Shown here piece by piece: positions 9,602 through 19,442 of a DNA stretch of 64,000 nucleotides. Position 1 is the stretch's first letter. Every line of letters starts with the position of its first letter. A program made the position numbers and the translations under genes. A model generated the notes under the pieces. That model saw nothing but the letters and a program-made list of their open reading frames with translations. It was not told the DNA's origin and made no database searches. Source of the DNA: Nitrospira japonica. GTDB taxonomy: Bacteria > Nitrospirota > Thermodesulfovibrionia > UBA6902. The stretch spans positions 1-64,000 of the forward strand of contig DYJL01000003.1 in assembly GCA_020723105.1 (NCBI GenBank), given 5' to 3'.

Positions 9602-10516
9602 TTAATCCGCAAAGGGTTCTTTGCCAAAGAACTTTATCTTTATTCCATCTATTACGTTGGTCCTGAACAGGAATACAGCCCTCATCAACAATTCATGGGA
9701 ATTATAAACTGCTTTAGTCAATCCGCCAATTTCCGATTCTTCATACGTCGTTTCATAGCCAAATCTCTTCAATGTATTCGCAGCAATGTTTTCAAACAAC
9801 TTGATCTGACGGGTGTTCATTTTCCTTTTCCATTTTCCATAGTTGCCTTTTCTTATTCTGCCGATCAACTCCGTCATTTTGCCTTCATCATATTCTTCAT
9901 CCAGGAACTTATATATATCGGGGGTTATTCGTTCGGCATTATCAAGCAGATCTTCATATTGGACAAAATAAAGGTGATTGCGGTTCTTCAGTTTTTCAAT
10001 AATCTCATTAGGTACATTATATTCTTTCCATGAGTGAGCACATGTGAAGATATTATTAGGTCCCCAGGGCTTTTCGAGTAACGAAAGCGCCACGTCTCTG
10101 CCATCCCGTACTATATAGATGTATTTTGAATCAGGGAAAAGTTTATACAATATGTCAATGTTTCTGAGATAGTGGGGTGTCTTGTCCCCCCATGATTTAT
10201 TTCCTTTCGTTTCTGCCCTTAACATGCATATTTTATTAACGATATTTCTATAGTTGATCTCAGTGAGTTCATTATAAAACTTGTCCAGGTCCATCTGGAG
10301 TTTCCATTGCATTATCGCCCTTTCATTTAATATGTCTTTAATCAGGCGACTGAAATTCTCTTTATTATCAAGCTGTCCATAGTCGTCAAGTTTTCTATAG
10401 AACTTTGTTACAAAATGTGTTTCCACAGGCTCTCCGAAACTCGAATGCTTTAACAGGGAAGCCAGCATCGTGGTCCCGGATCGTGGACATCCTATAATAA
10501 AAACGGGATTCTTCAT
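9602..10516 (-). CDS. sulfotransferase
   Basis: PSB loop PVFIIGCPRSGTTMLASLL; KYIYIVRDGRDVALSLL. Confidence 0.92.
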   Translation of the reverse strand: MKNPVFIIGCPRSGTTMLASLLKHSSFGEPVETHFVTKFYRKLDDYGQLDNKENFSRLIKDILNERAIMQWKLQMDLDKFYNELTEINYRNIVNKICMLRAETKGNKSWGDKTPHYLRNIDILYKLFPDSKYIYIVRDGRDVALSLLEKPWGPNNIFTCAHSWKEYNVPNEIIEKLKNRNHLYFVQYEDLLDNAERITPDIYKFLDEEYDEGKMTELIGRIRKGNYGKWKRKMNTRQIKLFENIAANTLKRFGYETTYEESEIGGLTKAVYNSHELLMRAVFLFRTNVIDGIKIKFFGKEPFAD

Positions 10517-10647
10517 TTTTTACCAATTCTCCATTATAGTATTGTATGGATTATTTTAGCTTAGATATCAAGGAGTTTGCCTATCAAATTTAATAAACCA
10601 AGACCTAACCTGCGCGCTGTTTCGGGGATTCTTAATAAGAGACTTTA

Positions 10648-10692
10648 TAGTAAGAGATAGCCTTAGGTTAAAACTAAGGCTATCTCTTACTA
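10648..10692. terminator. strong hairpin, probable terminator
   Basis: tagtaagagatagccttag / ctaaggctatctcttacta perfect 19-bp inverted repeat, 7-nt loop; weak T tract. Confidence 0.55.
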
Positions 10693-10741
10693 ATATTAAC
10701 AGGAAAGTTCTGAAAAAACTTAAAGTAATTATTGCCCATTA

Positions 10742-11782
10742 CTAATTCAACGTTGGCGGAGCTGGCGGAGTATTGTCTGCTGGAGGACCACCACCAATTA
10801 CGTAGTTAGGGCCTATATAGGAAGTGCTAATAACAAGGTCATCAATTGCGTACCATTGTTCATGTTCTTGAGATTGGAGGGCGTAATGATTATAGTTATT
10901 GCCGCCAATCGCTAAATAATTCCAAAGACGATTCATAGATCCATTCGAAGTATGCCATGCAATATTTGTTTCATGCACAATACGAACCCCATCATAATAT
11001 AAGTCATATTCACCATCATGAACCCCTGGAGCAGAGTTCATTTTGAGATGATATTCCCAACTATGCCAGTTGCCATCACCAGGGCATCCTGTTTCATTCC
11101 AGTCACAGTTACCCCCACCTGGTTTTGGGAAATACGCACTTCTTTTATCTCCATTTCCAAATTCACTATCCAAGCCATCATAAAATATTGCACCAGCGTG
11201 TGATACAGGGTCTTTACCTTGTGTAAATTTTGCAGGTCTTGCAATAAATAATGGTTTATTGGGAGTTGGAGCAAAATAATCCCAAACACTACCAGTACCA
11301 TCATGACTGAAAACATGAAGCATTTTTATCATGGGTGATTCCGTAGTATTCCAAATCCATGAAGGTTGAAATTTTATATAATGACGAACATACAATTCAG
11401 AAAAACCGCTTGTTGGCGATGCAAGTTTTACGGCTAACAATCCATCGCTTGCCCAGCCACATCTATCACAAACCTCATTATAATATGTAAATCCTTTCCC
11501 TGAACTACCCCTGTAATTAGTTGAATCAATATTCATTGTATTTTGTTTTTTATCAATATATTCCGATCCTTGTATCCTATAAGCAATATAGCCACTTGGT
11601 GCTGAAGAACAACTTCCAGGATTACAATTTATAGTTCCACTACCTTGCCCATACCCTTGAGTTGGTGACCAGTCTGGATGGTTATCAAAATTATCTTCAA
11701 AAACCACAGTACTATTACTGAACGCTGGAAAAGATAATAAAATTAAATTTAAAAGCAACAAAGTAATCAAATTCATACTCAC
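10742..11782 (-). CDS. secreted protein, possible concanavalin/polysaccharide-lyase-like fold
   Basis: signal peptide; FEDNFDN...; YHLKMNSAPGVHDGEYDLYYDGVRI...AIDDLVIST; ends in a TPPAPPT linker. Confidence 0.55.
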   Translation of the reverse strand: MSMNLITLLLLNLILLSFPAFSNSTVVFEDNFDNHPDWSPTQGYGQGSGTINCNPGSCSSAPSGYIAYRIQGSEYIDKKQNTMNIDSTNYRGSSGKGFTYYNEVCDRCGWASDGLLAVKLASPTSGFSELYVRHYIKFQPSWIWNTTESPMIKMLHVFSHDGTGSVWDYFAPTPNKPLFIARPAKFTQGKDPVSHAGAIFYDGLDSEFGNGDKRSAYFPKPGGGNCDWNETGCPGDGNWHSWEYHLKMNSAPGVHDGEYDLYYDGVRIVHETNIAWHTSNGSMNRLWNYLAIGGNNYNHYALQSQEHEQWYAIDDLVISTSYIGPNYVIGGGPPADNTPPAPPTLN

Positions 11783-11855
11783 TTACCTCCCAATTTTTTC
11801 TTTTTTAGTAAATCTATTCTCAATCTAATAGTACAATTAAATAGTTAATCCTCTC

Positions 11856-11871
11856 AGTGATTCAAATCACT
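11856..11871. promoter_or_regulatory. putative Crp/Fnr-type palindromic operator
   Basis: AGTGATTCAAATCACT palindrome about 75 nt upstream of the 10742..11782 start codon. Confidence 0.5.
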
Positions 11872-11921
11872 CAAATATAACCTCTTCTTAATTAATGGTC
11901 AAATTTAGATTTATTAAATTG

Positions 11922-13778
11922 TTATAGATTTTCATTCTTATAAAATATTCGATACCATAATTCAAAATTAATAAGAGCCCATAAAAATTCTCCATGATCT
12001 ACTTTGCGTTTTTGATGCTCACTTATGATTACACTGAGCAATTTAGGATTAAAATAGGTTTGAGTAATGCTATCTTTTTCGCGAACTAAATCCAAATACA
12101 CTCTTAATCCCTGTGCATCTCTAAGCCATTCTGAAATAGGAACGCCGAACCCAGATTTTTTTCTAAATACGATCTGTCTTGGTAAATATTTTAGGGCAAG
12201 CAATTTTATAATTATTTTATTTTCCAAATGACTCATTTTTAGTCTTTCGGGAACCTTAAAAGAGAACTCGACTAATCGATAATCAAGAAAAGGAACGCGT
12301 GATTCTATGCTTGCAGCCATACTCATTTTATCTTGCCGATTTAATAACGATACAAGATATGTCTTTTGTTCCAGATAAAGGAGACGATTTAACTTGCTAC
12401 ATGAATTACTGACACTATTTAATATTTCATAGCGTCTATCAAGTGTTTTTTTAAAATATCCATTATTGAACAGCGGTGATACATATTCTAAAGGGACAAA
12501 CTCAGAATTTCTTACAAGTGATTCATCTTTGTCATAATTAATAAATCTGGATAATATTCTCAGTTTTCTATTGCCAAGAATCTTGGCAATGGCCTCAACC
12601 AATAACTTAATAGACATTAATGATCCTAATCGAGAAAAAGCAAGAAGGTTATATCTGGGATATCCAGCAAATAGTTCATCAGATCCTTCGCCAGTCAGAA
12701 CCACTGTCACATATTCCTTGGCCAATTGACTAATTTTAAATATTTGAATAGAATGAGCATGGTTTAATGGCTCATCATGATGCCATATAATCTTCGGTAA
12801 TAGATTCATGTATTCCTGCATATCAATAACTAAATCATGATGACTGGTATGATATTGCTTTGCAACTATATGAGCATATTTCCTCTCATCATAATCCTTA
12901 TTGTCAAAACCAACCGAAAAAGTGTTTAAACCAAAATCAGTCATCTTGGCAACATATGATGAAATCAAGCTGGAATCAACCCCACCACTATTGAAGGTTC
13001 CTAACGGAACATCACTTATTAATCTCAGAGAAATTGCATCTGCTAAGAGTTCATCCAAGGCATCGATATAATATGCATCCGATTTCTCTTCATCATTACT
13101 TTCATATTCTACATCCCAGTACTTGTTAATTTTTATATTCCCATTCTCCCACCAGAGGTAATGCCCGGGCAATAAATTCTTAATCCCGCTAAAAAAAGTG
13201 TTCTCACCAGATGGAAATCGAAATGAAAAATATTCTGCTAAGATAGGTTCATTGATCGAAGGGACTTCCGGTAAGTATTTTAGAATAGACTTAATCTCGG
13301 AAGCAAATATGAATGTTTCTCTATCTAACATATAATAAATGGGTTTTACTCCTAACCTATCCCGTACAATCAAAAGTTTCCTGCTTTTTTTATCCCAAAC
13401 TGCAAAAGCAAACATACCATTGAGATGTTTGACAAGTCCTTCCTGATATTCTTCATATAAATGCAATAATACTTCCGTATCAGATCGTGTTTTAAACTGA
13501 TGTCCTTTTGATATCAGATCATCTCTTAGTTCTTGAAAATTATATATCTCTCCGTTGTATATGATCCAAACGGATGAATCTTCATTCGTCATCGGTTGAC
13601 TTCCTCCAGAAAGATCAATGATACTAAGTCTTCTATGTCCTAACGCCACCTGTCGATCCATATAAAATCCGCTACCATCAGGGCCTCGATGCTGCATGAT
13701 ATCACGCATTTTAAATAGCAATTGTTTCGTTGTATCAGCGTCTTTTTTATAATTTACAATTCCGCAAATTCCACACAT
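11922..13778 (-). CDS. asnB: asparagine synthase (glutamine-hydrolyzing) family amidotransferase
   Basis: MCGICGIVNY (Cys2 glutaminase), MQHRGPDGSGFY, SGGVDSSLIS. Confidence 0.95.
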   Translation of the reverse strand: MCGICGIVNYKKDADTTKQLLFKMRDIMQHRGPDGSGFYMDRQVALGHRRLSIIDLSGGSQPMTNEDSSVWIIYNGEIYNFQELRDDLISKGHQFKTRSDTEVLLHLYEEYQEGLVKHLNGMFAFAVWDKKSRKLLIVRDRLGVKPIYYMLDRETFIFASEIKSILKYLPEVPSINEPILAEYFSFRFPSGENTFFSGIKNLLPGHYLWWENGNIKINKYWDVEYESNDEEKSDAYYIDALDELLADAISLRLISDVPLGTFNSGGVDSSLISSYVAKMTDFGLNTFSVGFDNKDYDERKYAHIVAKQYHTSHHDLVIDMQEYMNLLPKIIWHHDEPLNHAHSIQIFKISQLAKEYVTVVLTGEGSDELFAGYPRYNLLAFSRLGSLMSIKLLVEAIAKILGNRKLRILSRFINYDKDESLVRNSEFVPLEYVSPLFNNGYFKKTLDRRYEILNSVSNSCSKLNRLLYLEQKTYLVSLLNRQDKMSMAASIESRVPFLDYRLVEFSFKVPERLKMSHLENKIIIKLLALKYLPRQIVFRKKSGFGVPISEWLRDAQGLRVYLDLVREKDSITQTYFNPKLLSVIISEHQKRKVDHGEFLWALINFELWYRIFYKNENL

Positions 13779-13785
13779 ACCAATA

Positions 13786-15009
13786 TTAATAAACTTTAAT
13801 TAACTGTGATAAGACATTAACAATTTTACCCGAATCATTTTCCCAATTATATTTTTTTACTGAGGCTTCAATCCCTCTCCTTGACATCTCACTTCTTTTT
13901 GGGGGATTATTCAACAATGAGATTACCTTATTGACAAAGTCGGTAGAGTCATTTGCTTTAAAGCAGATACCGCAATGTTCTGCATCAATAATCCCTTGCA
14001 TAGGTTTGACGTCTGATACAACTACAGGTAGTCCAACTGCCATATAATCAAACAGTTTGTTGGCTAAAGTAATTTCAGTATGCGCACATGAATAAAATGG
14101 CAGGATACCTAAAGTGCTTGATGCAATATAATCAGGGAGAAGATGGTTGTCAACCCATCCTTCAAATATAACATTTTCATTTAGGTTAAGTTCTCTAACC
14201 ACTCTTACCAGGTTTTCTTTTCCAATCCCCTCTCCGACAATAATAAGACAAGTGTTTTTAACTTTTTGTAAGACTTTTGGCATGGCTCTAATGGCAAGCT
14301 CAAGACCTCTATCTCCCAATATAAAACCTGAAAATAAGATAATATTTTTATTCCTTAGGTAGCTTAAACTGCCGGGATATGTTGGATGCCTTGGATAAAA
14401 TATTGATAACTCAGGAGTGTTTCCAATAATAGTAATTTTATCTTCCGGAGACAAGTAACGTTCAAGCAATCTCTTTTTTGATTCTTCAGATACTACAAAT
14501 ATATGATTAATAAATTTAACTACAATTTTCTCTATTATTTCAGCAAAAACCGGATTACGAAGTAAATAATTTAAGCCTTTCATTTTGTTTTTATCAAACA
14601 TCCAATTGCTCCTTAACGCTTCTGGATAGACTTCTGCCATATCTAGTACAACTGGTATATTAAATAGTTTACTTAATAATATTCCCGTAAGAGCAAGTGG
14701 TAAGTCTCTTACTAATATAAGATGGCATTTATTTCTAAAAATTATTTGCGCCGAACGAATAAGCCAGAAAGGACTAAAAAATACTGGAAAGTTAATAAGT
14801 TTATTGAAGAATAAAAGATTCCTAAATAAAAAAGGTAATCGAAAGATACGAAGTCCATTAAATTCTTCTTCAAGAGGCTCGGCATTGTAGTTCCTGCAAA
14901 CAAGATATACGTCATGCTTTTCTTTTAACAGTGATTTGCTGATTTTTGCAACTCGGATATCCCAAGGATACTCACCATCATAAATGAATAACATTTTCAT
15001 AATATACAA
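13786..15009 (-). CDS. glycosyltransferase family 4
   Basis: VILFSGFILGDRGLELAIRAM...FYSCAHTEITLANKLFDYMAVGLPVVVSDV. Confidence 0.9.
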   Translation of the reverse strand: MYIMKMLFIYDGEYPWDIRVAKISKSLLKEKHDVYLVCRNYNAEPLEEEFNGLRIFRLPFLFRNLLFFNKLINFPVFFSPFWLIRSAQIIFRNKCHLILVRDLPLALTGILLSKLFNIPVVLDMAEVYPEALRSNWMFDKNKMKGLNYLLRNPVFAEIIEKIVVKFINHIFVVSEESKKRLLERYLSPEDKITIIGNTPELSIFYPRHPTYPGSLSYLRNKNIILFSGFILGDRGLELAIRAMPKVLQKVKNTCLIIVGEGIGKENLVRVVRELNLNENVIFEGWVDNHLLPDYIASSTLGILPFYSCAHTEITLANKLFDYMAVGLPVVVSDVKPMQGIIDAEHCGICFKANDSTDFVNKVISLLNNPPKRSEMSRRGIEASVKKYNWENDSGKIVNVLSQLIKVY

Positions 15010-15089
15010 AATAATTTTTTTAAGTAAAATTGATTAAGTAATGAGGAGTTATTAGAAGACATGAATTCATTTCGAACAATTATGAGATA

Positions 15090-16445
15090 TTATTTCAATA
15101 TATCACATTTAACCAATCTTAATTTCCCTGATTTCTCTCGTTCAATTTTATCCACAAACTCAACTTGAACATTTATATCTCTTCCCATTCTTTCTTTTAT
15201 CTTATGTACGAAATATGTCTGTGTTTCTTCAGAATAGTCAGTATCCTTAACTATCTTTACTATAATATCATTTATCTTTTTTTGTACCACCTGGTATTGC
15301 TTCAAACTGATTCCCCTTTTTTTAATTTCTTCTGCTATATAGTTGAAATATTCCCCATGAACTTTTTCTCCATTACTTGTGATAAGAACGTCTAAAACAC
15401 GGCCTGTAACATTATTAATTATAGGGAGTATTCTTCCACATGTGCATTCTTTATCTGTTACTTCAGCGATATCTTTCAGGTTATAACGAATCAAAGGTAA
15501 GGAATGGTTATTTAATTCTGTAACAACTATTTCACCTTTTTCACCAGGTGATGCATGCGATCCCCGCTCGTTTATAATTTCTATAAAAAGATTATCACTC
15601 ATTAAATGAAATCCGCCTTCAGGACATTCATAAGCTATAGGGCCTACCTCTCCACATCCATAGTCATTAACAATTTGGCATTTAAATATTTTCTGCAGAT
15701 ATTGGCGAGTTTCAAAATAAAGTGGCTCGGAAGTTGTTACAACGGCTTTTAGATTTAAATTGGCCACATCAATATTCTTCTGTTCACAAAATTGCGCGAA
15801 TTCTTTAATCATTGAGGCATAACCATAAAAATATTTTGGTCTAAAGTGATATATTTTTTCTAAAAAAGCATTCATAGATGCATCATCAAAGTTAAAAGCC
15901 GACAGCCTAATACGATTCATAATAAAATCTATAAACTTATATTTCTTTCTATTTAGAGGGTCTATGGGGATACCCCAAAACCTAGCCTGTTCATCTCCGA
16001 TATCAATCCCATACCAACGCAAAGATCTCCACATAGCAGCGTCCTGATAAGCCATCGCCTTCCTATCTTTTAAAATTGTTACAGCTTCACCGGTTGAACC
16101 ACCCGTAATTTTCTGAGAAAATCTATTTCTGTTATTTGAAGAAATCATTTCCCCCTGGTTTAACCGCAAGTTTTCTTTTGTCAGTTCTGGAATTCTTAAA
16201 AGATCAATTTTATTATTAATAGATTTAGGATCAATGTTAAACTTTTTAAATAGTTTTACATAATAAGGAGAATACTGAGTTGCGTAATTAATCAATCTGA
16301 TTAATTTTCTCCACTGAATAACTTCTAATGTTTTGCTGTCCATCCGTTCATTTCTTTCAAATTGACGGATATATTTTAAAATATATTCCCCTCTGAGAGT
16401 TTGCCCTGGTAGAAATAATAAATATTTAGCAAAAAAACTATTCAT
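15090..16445 (-). CDS. phenylacetate-CoA ligase (PaaK/CapK)-like adenylate-forming enzyme
   Basis: TGGSTGEAVTILKD; YGCGEVGPIAYECPEGG; LIRYNLKDIAEV. Confidence 0.9.
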   Translation of the reverse strand: MNSFFAKYLLFLPGQTLRGEYILKYIRQFERNERMDSKTLEVIQWRKLIRLINYATQYSPYYVKLFKKFNIDPKSINNKIDLLRIPELTKENLRLNQGEMISSNNRNRFSQKITGGSTGEAVTILKDRKAMAYQDAAMWRSLRWYGIDIGDEQARFWGIPIDPLNRKKYKFIDFIMNRIRLSAFNFDDASMNAFLEKIYHFRPKYFYGYASMIKEFAQFCEQKNIDVANLNLKAVVTTSEPLYFETRQYLQKIFKCQIVNDYGCGEVGPIAYECPEGGFHLMSDNLFIEIINERGSHASPGEKGEIVVTELNNHSLPLIRYNLKDIAEVTDKECTCGRILPIINNVTGRVLDVLITSNGEKVHGEYFNYIAEEIKKRGISLKQYQVVQKKINDIIVKIVKDTDYSEETQTYFVHKIKERMGRDINVQVEFVDKIEREKSGKLRLVKCDILK

Positions 16446-16593
16446 AATAAATACAAATCAATACTGAAATGATAACATTAGGCATAGCGCATTCAGTACA
16501 ATGTTCCACCCAGGAAATCAAAGCGATAGCGACTACATCTGCAATTTGCTCTTATATCATTTGATTACCTTAAATGTGCACGATCTGCATACC

Positions 16594-18255
16594 TCAAAAA
16601 TACCCCAATCCTTTTAATCTCTCCCTTACTTTTTCTTCATCATCATCAGAGAACTCTTTCTGGTCCACATGTTTTGTCATATCGTTTTTATCGGAAACTA
16701 TCACATTGCTGCCTGTAAATTCCCGGGTAAACACTTCTGTTAATACTTTACCGTCTATATATTGCGGAACCGGTATTCCAAAAGTATATAAAACAGTAGG
16801 CACTATGTCTTTTACTGAAATATGGTCCAGCGAACAATGCTGAACATTTTTACCTGCAATCATAAACATTCCAAACAATGAATGATCTCCTGTTTTCCAT
16901 CCCATCGGGCTGAATTCATCCTTTGTTGAAGTGTCGGATGTCATCTCATATCCCGGAGAATCCTCAGTAATTAAAAGGATATCAGGCGCACTTTCAAAGC
17001 CATCACCTGAATATACATCTTCTCTCTTAAGAGCCTTTTTGACAATCCGGTTGTTGTTTTCCGGATCTCTGAATTTCATTATCGAATGGATTATGTCATC
17101 CCGCACCCTATCGTATTCATCTTTTTCAACAATACCTTGAGGCTCCCGGCCTTTCAGATTTATCCTTATACCCCACTCTTGCAGGTAGTACGCCTCTGTT
17201 TTGGACCAATCGGTTCGCGACATGGAATCCAGCAGGTTAACAAAAACGGACAATCCCTTCTTCTGCCTGAGCAGTGACAATATCTTTCCCTGAAGCCGGA
17301 CTCTTTTTCTGTCATCTGTAATGAGCGCTCTCAAAGCATTATTTGCATATTTCTTAAGCAAACTTTTTGAGCCACCAGTATCATCACTCCTTATGGACAT
17401 TAAATTCTGTTTTATAAGCCAGTTGTTCAGGTGGAGCCTTTTGTAAGCAGGTGAAAAACCATGATCCGACAAAAGGATTACGCTGCCATCCCCTGTATAT
17501 GTTTTCACTATTTTCCCGATTGAATCATCTATTATCCTAAAGATTTCTATTATATTGCTTCTATTTCTTTCTGATGCCTTCTTATCAAAATGAGGGTGGG
17601 TTACATCAAGCAGATTAAGGGCTGAATGAAAAAGACGATCGGTTTCGGTAAATACAACCATACCAAAATCAACAGGATATTTTTCCAATAAATAAAATAT
17701 TAAATCTCTTCTCTTTCTAACGGACCTAAGCAATGCCTCAATTAATGCGTCAATCCCGATATTTTCATAATCTTTCCAGTTTGTATCAAATGAGTAATCA
17801 GGGAATTTTTGCCGGATTTCATCAGCCAGAGAAAAAGGATAGGCGAAATTGCTGTTTATATTGGGAGTCAGCATGCATGTAACCATATAACCATTTATTT
17901 CCTGCGGAGGATATGTGCCAGGCACATTAACAACTAAAGTTTTTCTGCCGCTATGTCCTACAAAATCCCAGATTCTGTTAACCTTGACATGAGTCGAATT
18001 TGGAAACTGATACTCATATGCATTTGGCTTTGGAAAAAAGAAGCTGTAGAATCCATGTTTCCCGGGATTCACCCCTGTGGTCAAGGACGTCCAGTTGGGC
18101 GCTGACGAGTATGGCAATACCGATTCTAAAGGACCTGAGGCCCCTTTATTAAAAATATCATTTATATTTTTAAGGTCATATTCCTCTCTGATCTGATTAA
18201 GCATCTTGAAGGACAACCCATCCAGTCCAATCACGAAAACCTTATCAACCGGCAT
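16594..18255 (-). CDS. alkaline phosphatase family protein (type I phosphodiesterase/nucleotide pyrophosphatase-like)
   Basis: VFVIGLDGLSFKML; APNWTSLTTGVNPGKHGFYSFF; LLSDHGF; C-terminal DDDEEKVRERLKGLGYF. Confidence 0.9.
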   Translation of the reverse strand: MPVDKVFVIGLDGLSFKMLNQIREEYDLKNINDIFNKGASGPLESVLPYSSAPNWTSLTTGVNPGKHGFYSFFFPKPNAYEYQFPNSTHVKVNRIWDFVGHSGRKTLVVNVPGTYPPQEINGYMVTCMLTPNINSNFAYPFSLADEIRQKFPDYSFDTNWKDYENIGIDALIEALLRSVRKRRDLIFYLLEKYPVDFGMVVFTETDRLFHSALNLLDVTHPHFDKKASERNRSNIIEIFRIIDDSIGKIVKTYTGDGSVILLSDHGFSPAYKRLHLNNWLIKQNLMSIRSDDTGGSKSLLKKYANNALRALITDDRKRVRLQGKILSLLRQKKGLSVFVNLLDSMSRTDWSKTEAYYLQEWGIRINLKGREPQGIVEKDEYDRVRDDIIHSIMKFRDPENNNRIVKKALKREDVYSGDGFESAPDILLITEDSPGYEMTSDTSTKDEFSPMGWKTGDHSLFGMFMIAGKNVQHCSLDHISVKDIVPTVLYTFGIPVPQYIDGKVLTEVFTREFTGSNVIVSDKNDMTKHVDQKEFSDDDEEKVRERLKGLGYF

Positions 18256-18302
18256 ATGATATGCAACCTCCCCAATTGTTATAGATAGCCAACCTCTTTA
18301 AT

Positions 18303-19442
18303 TTATTCATTACTCAATAAGTGCATTTCATAGAGCTTGTGATATTCCTTTGCCATGCGTTCTGCAGAATGATTCAACCTTACATGATGATATGCATTCT
18401 GTCTTAATCTATCGGCTTTTTCAGGATTCTTCACAAGTCCTGATATAATATCTGCCAATTGGTCTGGAGAATCAGCAGGCACCAGCAGACCCGTATCATC
18501 ATGACGTACGATTTCCTTTATTCCCGGGATATCCGATGCTATCACAGGAACTCTTGCGGCCATAGCCTCCATCACCACTCTTGGAAGCCCTTCCAGATAA
18601 GATGGCAAGACAAAGACATCGAAACACTTCATGATTGCAAGCCGGTCCTGACGGAATCCGAGAAAATCAACATGATTTACAAGGTCCTCTTCTTTAACTG
18701 TCTTCTCCAATGCCTGTCTCATAACTCCCTCACCAATCAATAAAAGCCTTGCATTAACTGAGTTAGTAACAACTTTCATTGCCTTAATCAGATTAGGCAG
18801 GCCTTTTCTTTCTATCAACTGTCCTACATATCCAATAATTTTGATGTTCTTTTCACGTTTCTCAGATATGATTTTTTCATCCGGAGCAATCTCTTCTACC
18901 TCAAGTATATCAACACCGTTTTTTATAACTTTTATTTTCCTGTCGCTAATTCCTTTATCGAGACATTGCTTCCTTAGCCCTTCAGAAACGGGAACAACAC
19001 TGTCAATCCGCTTAAGAAAGATTTCACCAAGTTTTTGATAAATATTCAATTTGGCATTGATAGACAACTCAAAACCATGCGGAGTGCTGATTACAGGAAT
19101 ACCTGTCAGTCTCGCCGCCAAATAACCGATAATGTCAGACTTGTAACCATGAGTATGGATAATATCAATCTTATGCTTCCTGATAAGTGAAGCCGTCCTG
19201 AATATGGTTCCTGGATCATAAGGTCCTGAGGCATGTATTAAATCCGTAGCGAAACCCATTTCCCGGGCTCTTTCTACCAAATCAATCGGTGAGTCCGGGG
19301 CATCTTTAATTGTGAATATGATATGCTCGACCTTACTATTATCAGAATATCTCACAAGTGCAAGTATCCAGCGCTCAGCGCCGAAAAGGCTATTGCTGCT
19401 GCCAAACTGCAATACCTTAATTTTTTTCAGATGCCCCTCCAT
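18303..19442 (-). CDS. glycosyltransferase family 4
   Basis: IIGYVGQLIERKGLPNLIKAMK...VLPSYLEGLPRVVMEAMAARVPVIASDIPGIKEI. Confidence 0.93.
   Translation of the reverse strand: MEGHLKKIKVLQFGSSNSLFGAERWILALVRYSDNSKVEHIIFTIKDAPDSPIDLVERAREMGFATDLIHASGPYDPGTIFRTASLIRKHKIDIIHTHGYKSDIIGYLAARLTGIPVISTPHGFELSINAKLNIYQKLGEIFLKRIDSVVPVSEGLRKQCLDKGISDRKIKVIKNGVDILEVEEIAPDEKIISEKREKNIKIIGYVGQLIERKGLPNLIKAMKVVTNSVNARLLLIGEGVMRQALEKTVKEEDLVNHVDFLGFRQDRLAIMKCFDVFVLPSYLEGLPRVVMEAMAARVPVIASDIPGIKEIVRHDDTGLLVPADSPDQLADIISGLVKNPEKADRLRQNAYHHVRLNHSAERMAKEYHKLYEMHLLSNE

Noticed and set aside
16446-16593. agcgatagcgac-containing gap resembling a degenerate dispersed repeat
   Set aside because: Similarity to the 50750 repeat core is weak and without inverted-repeat structure.
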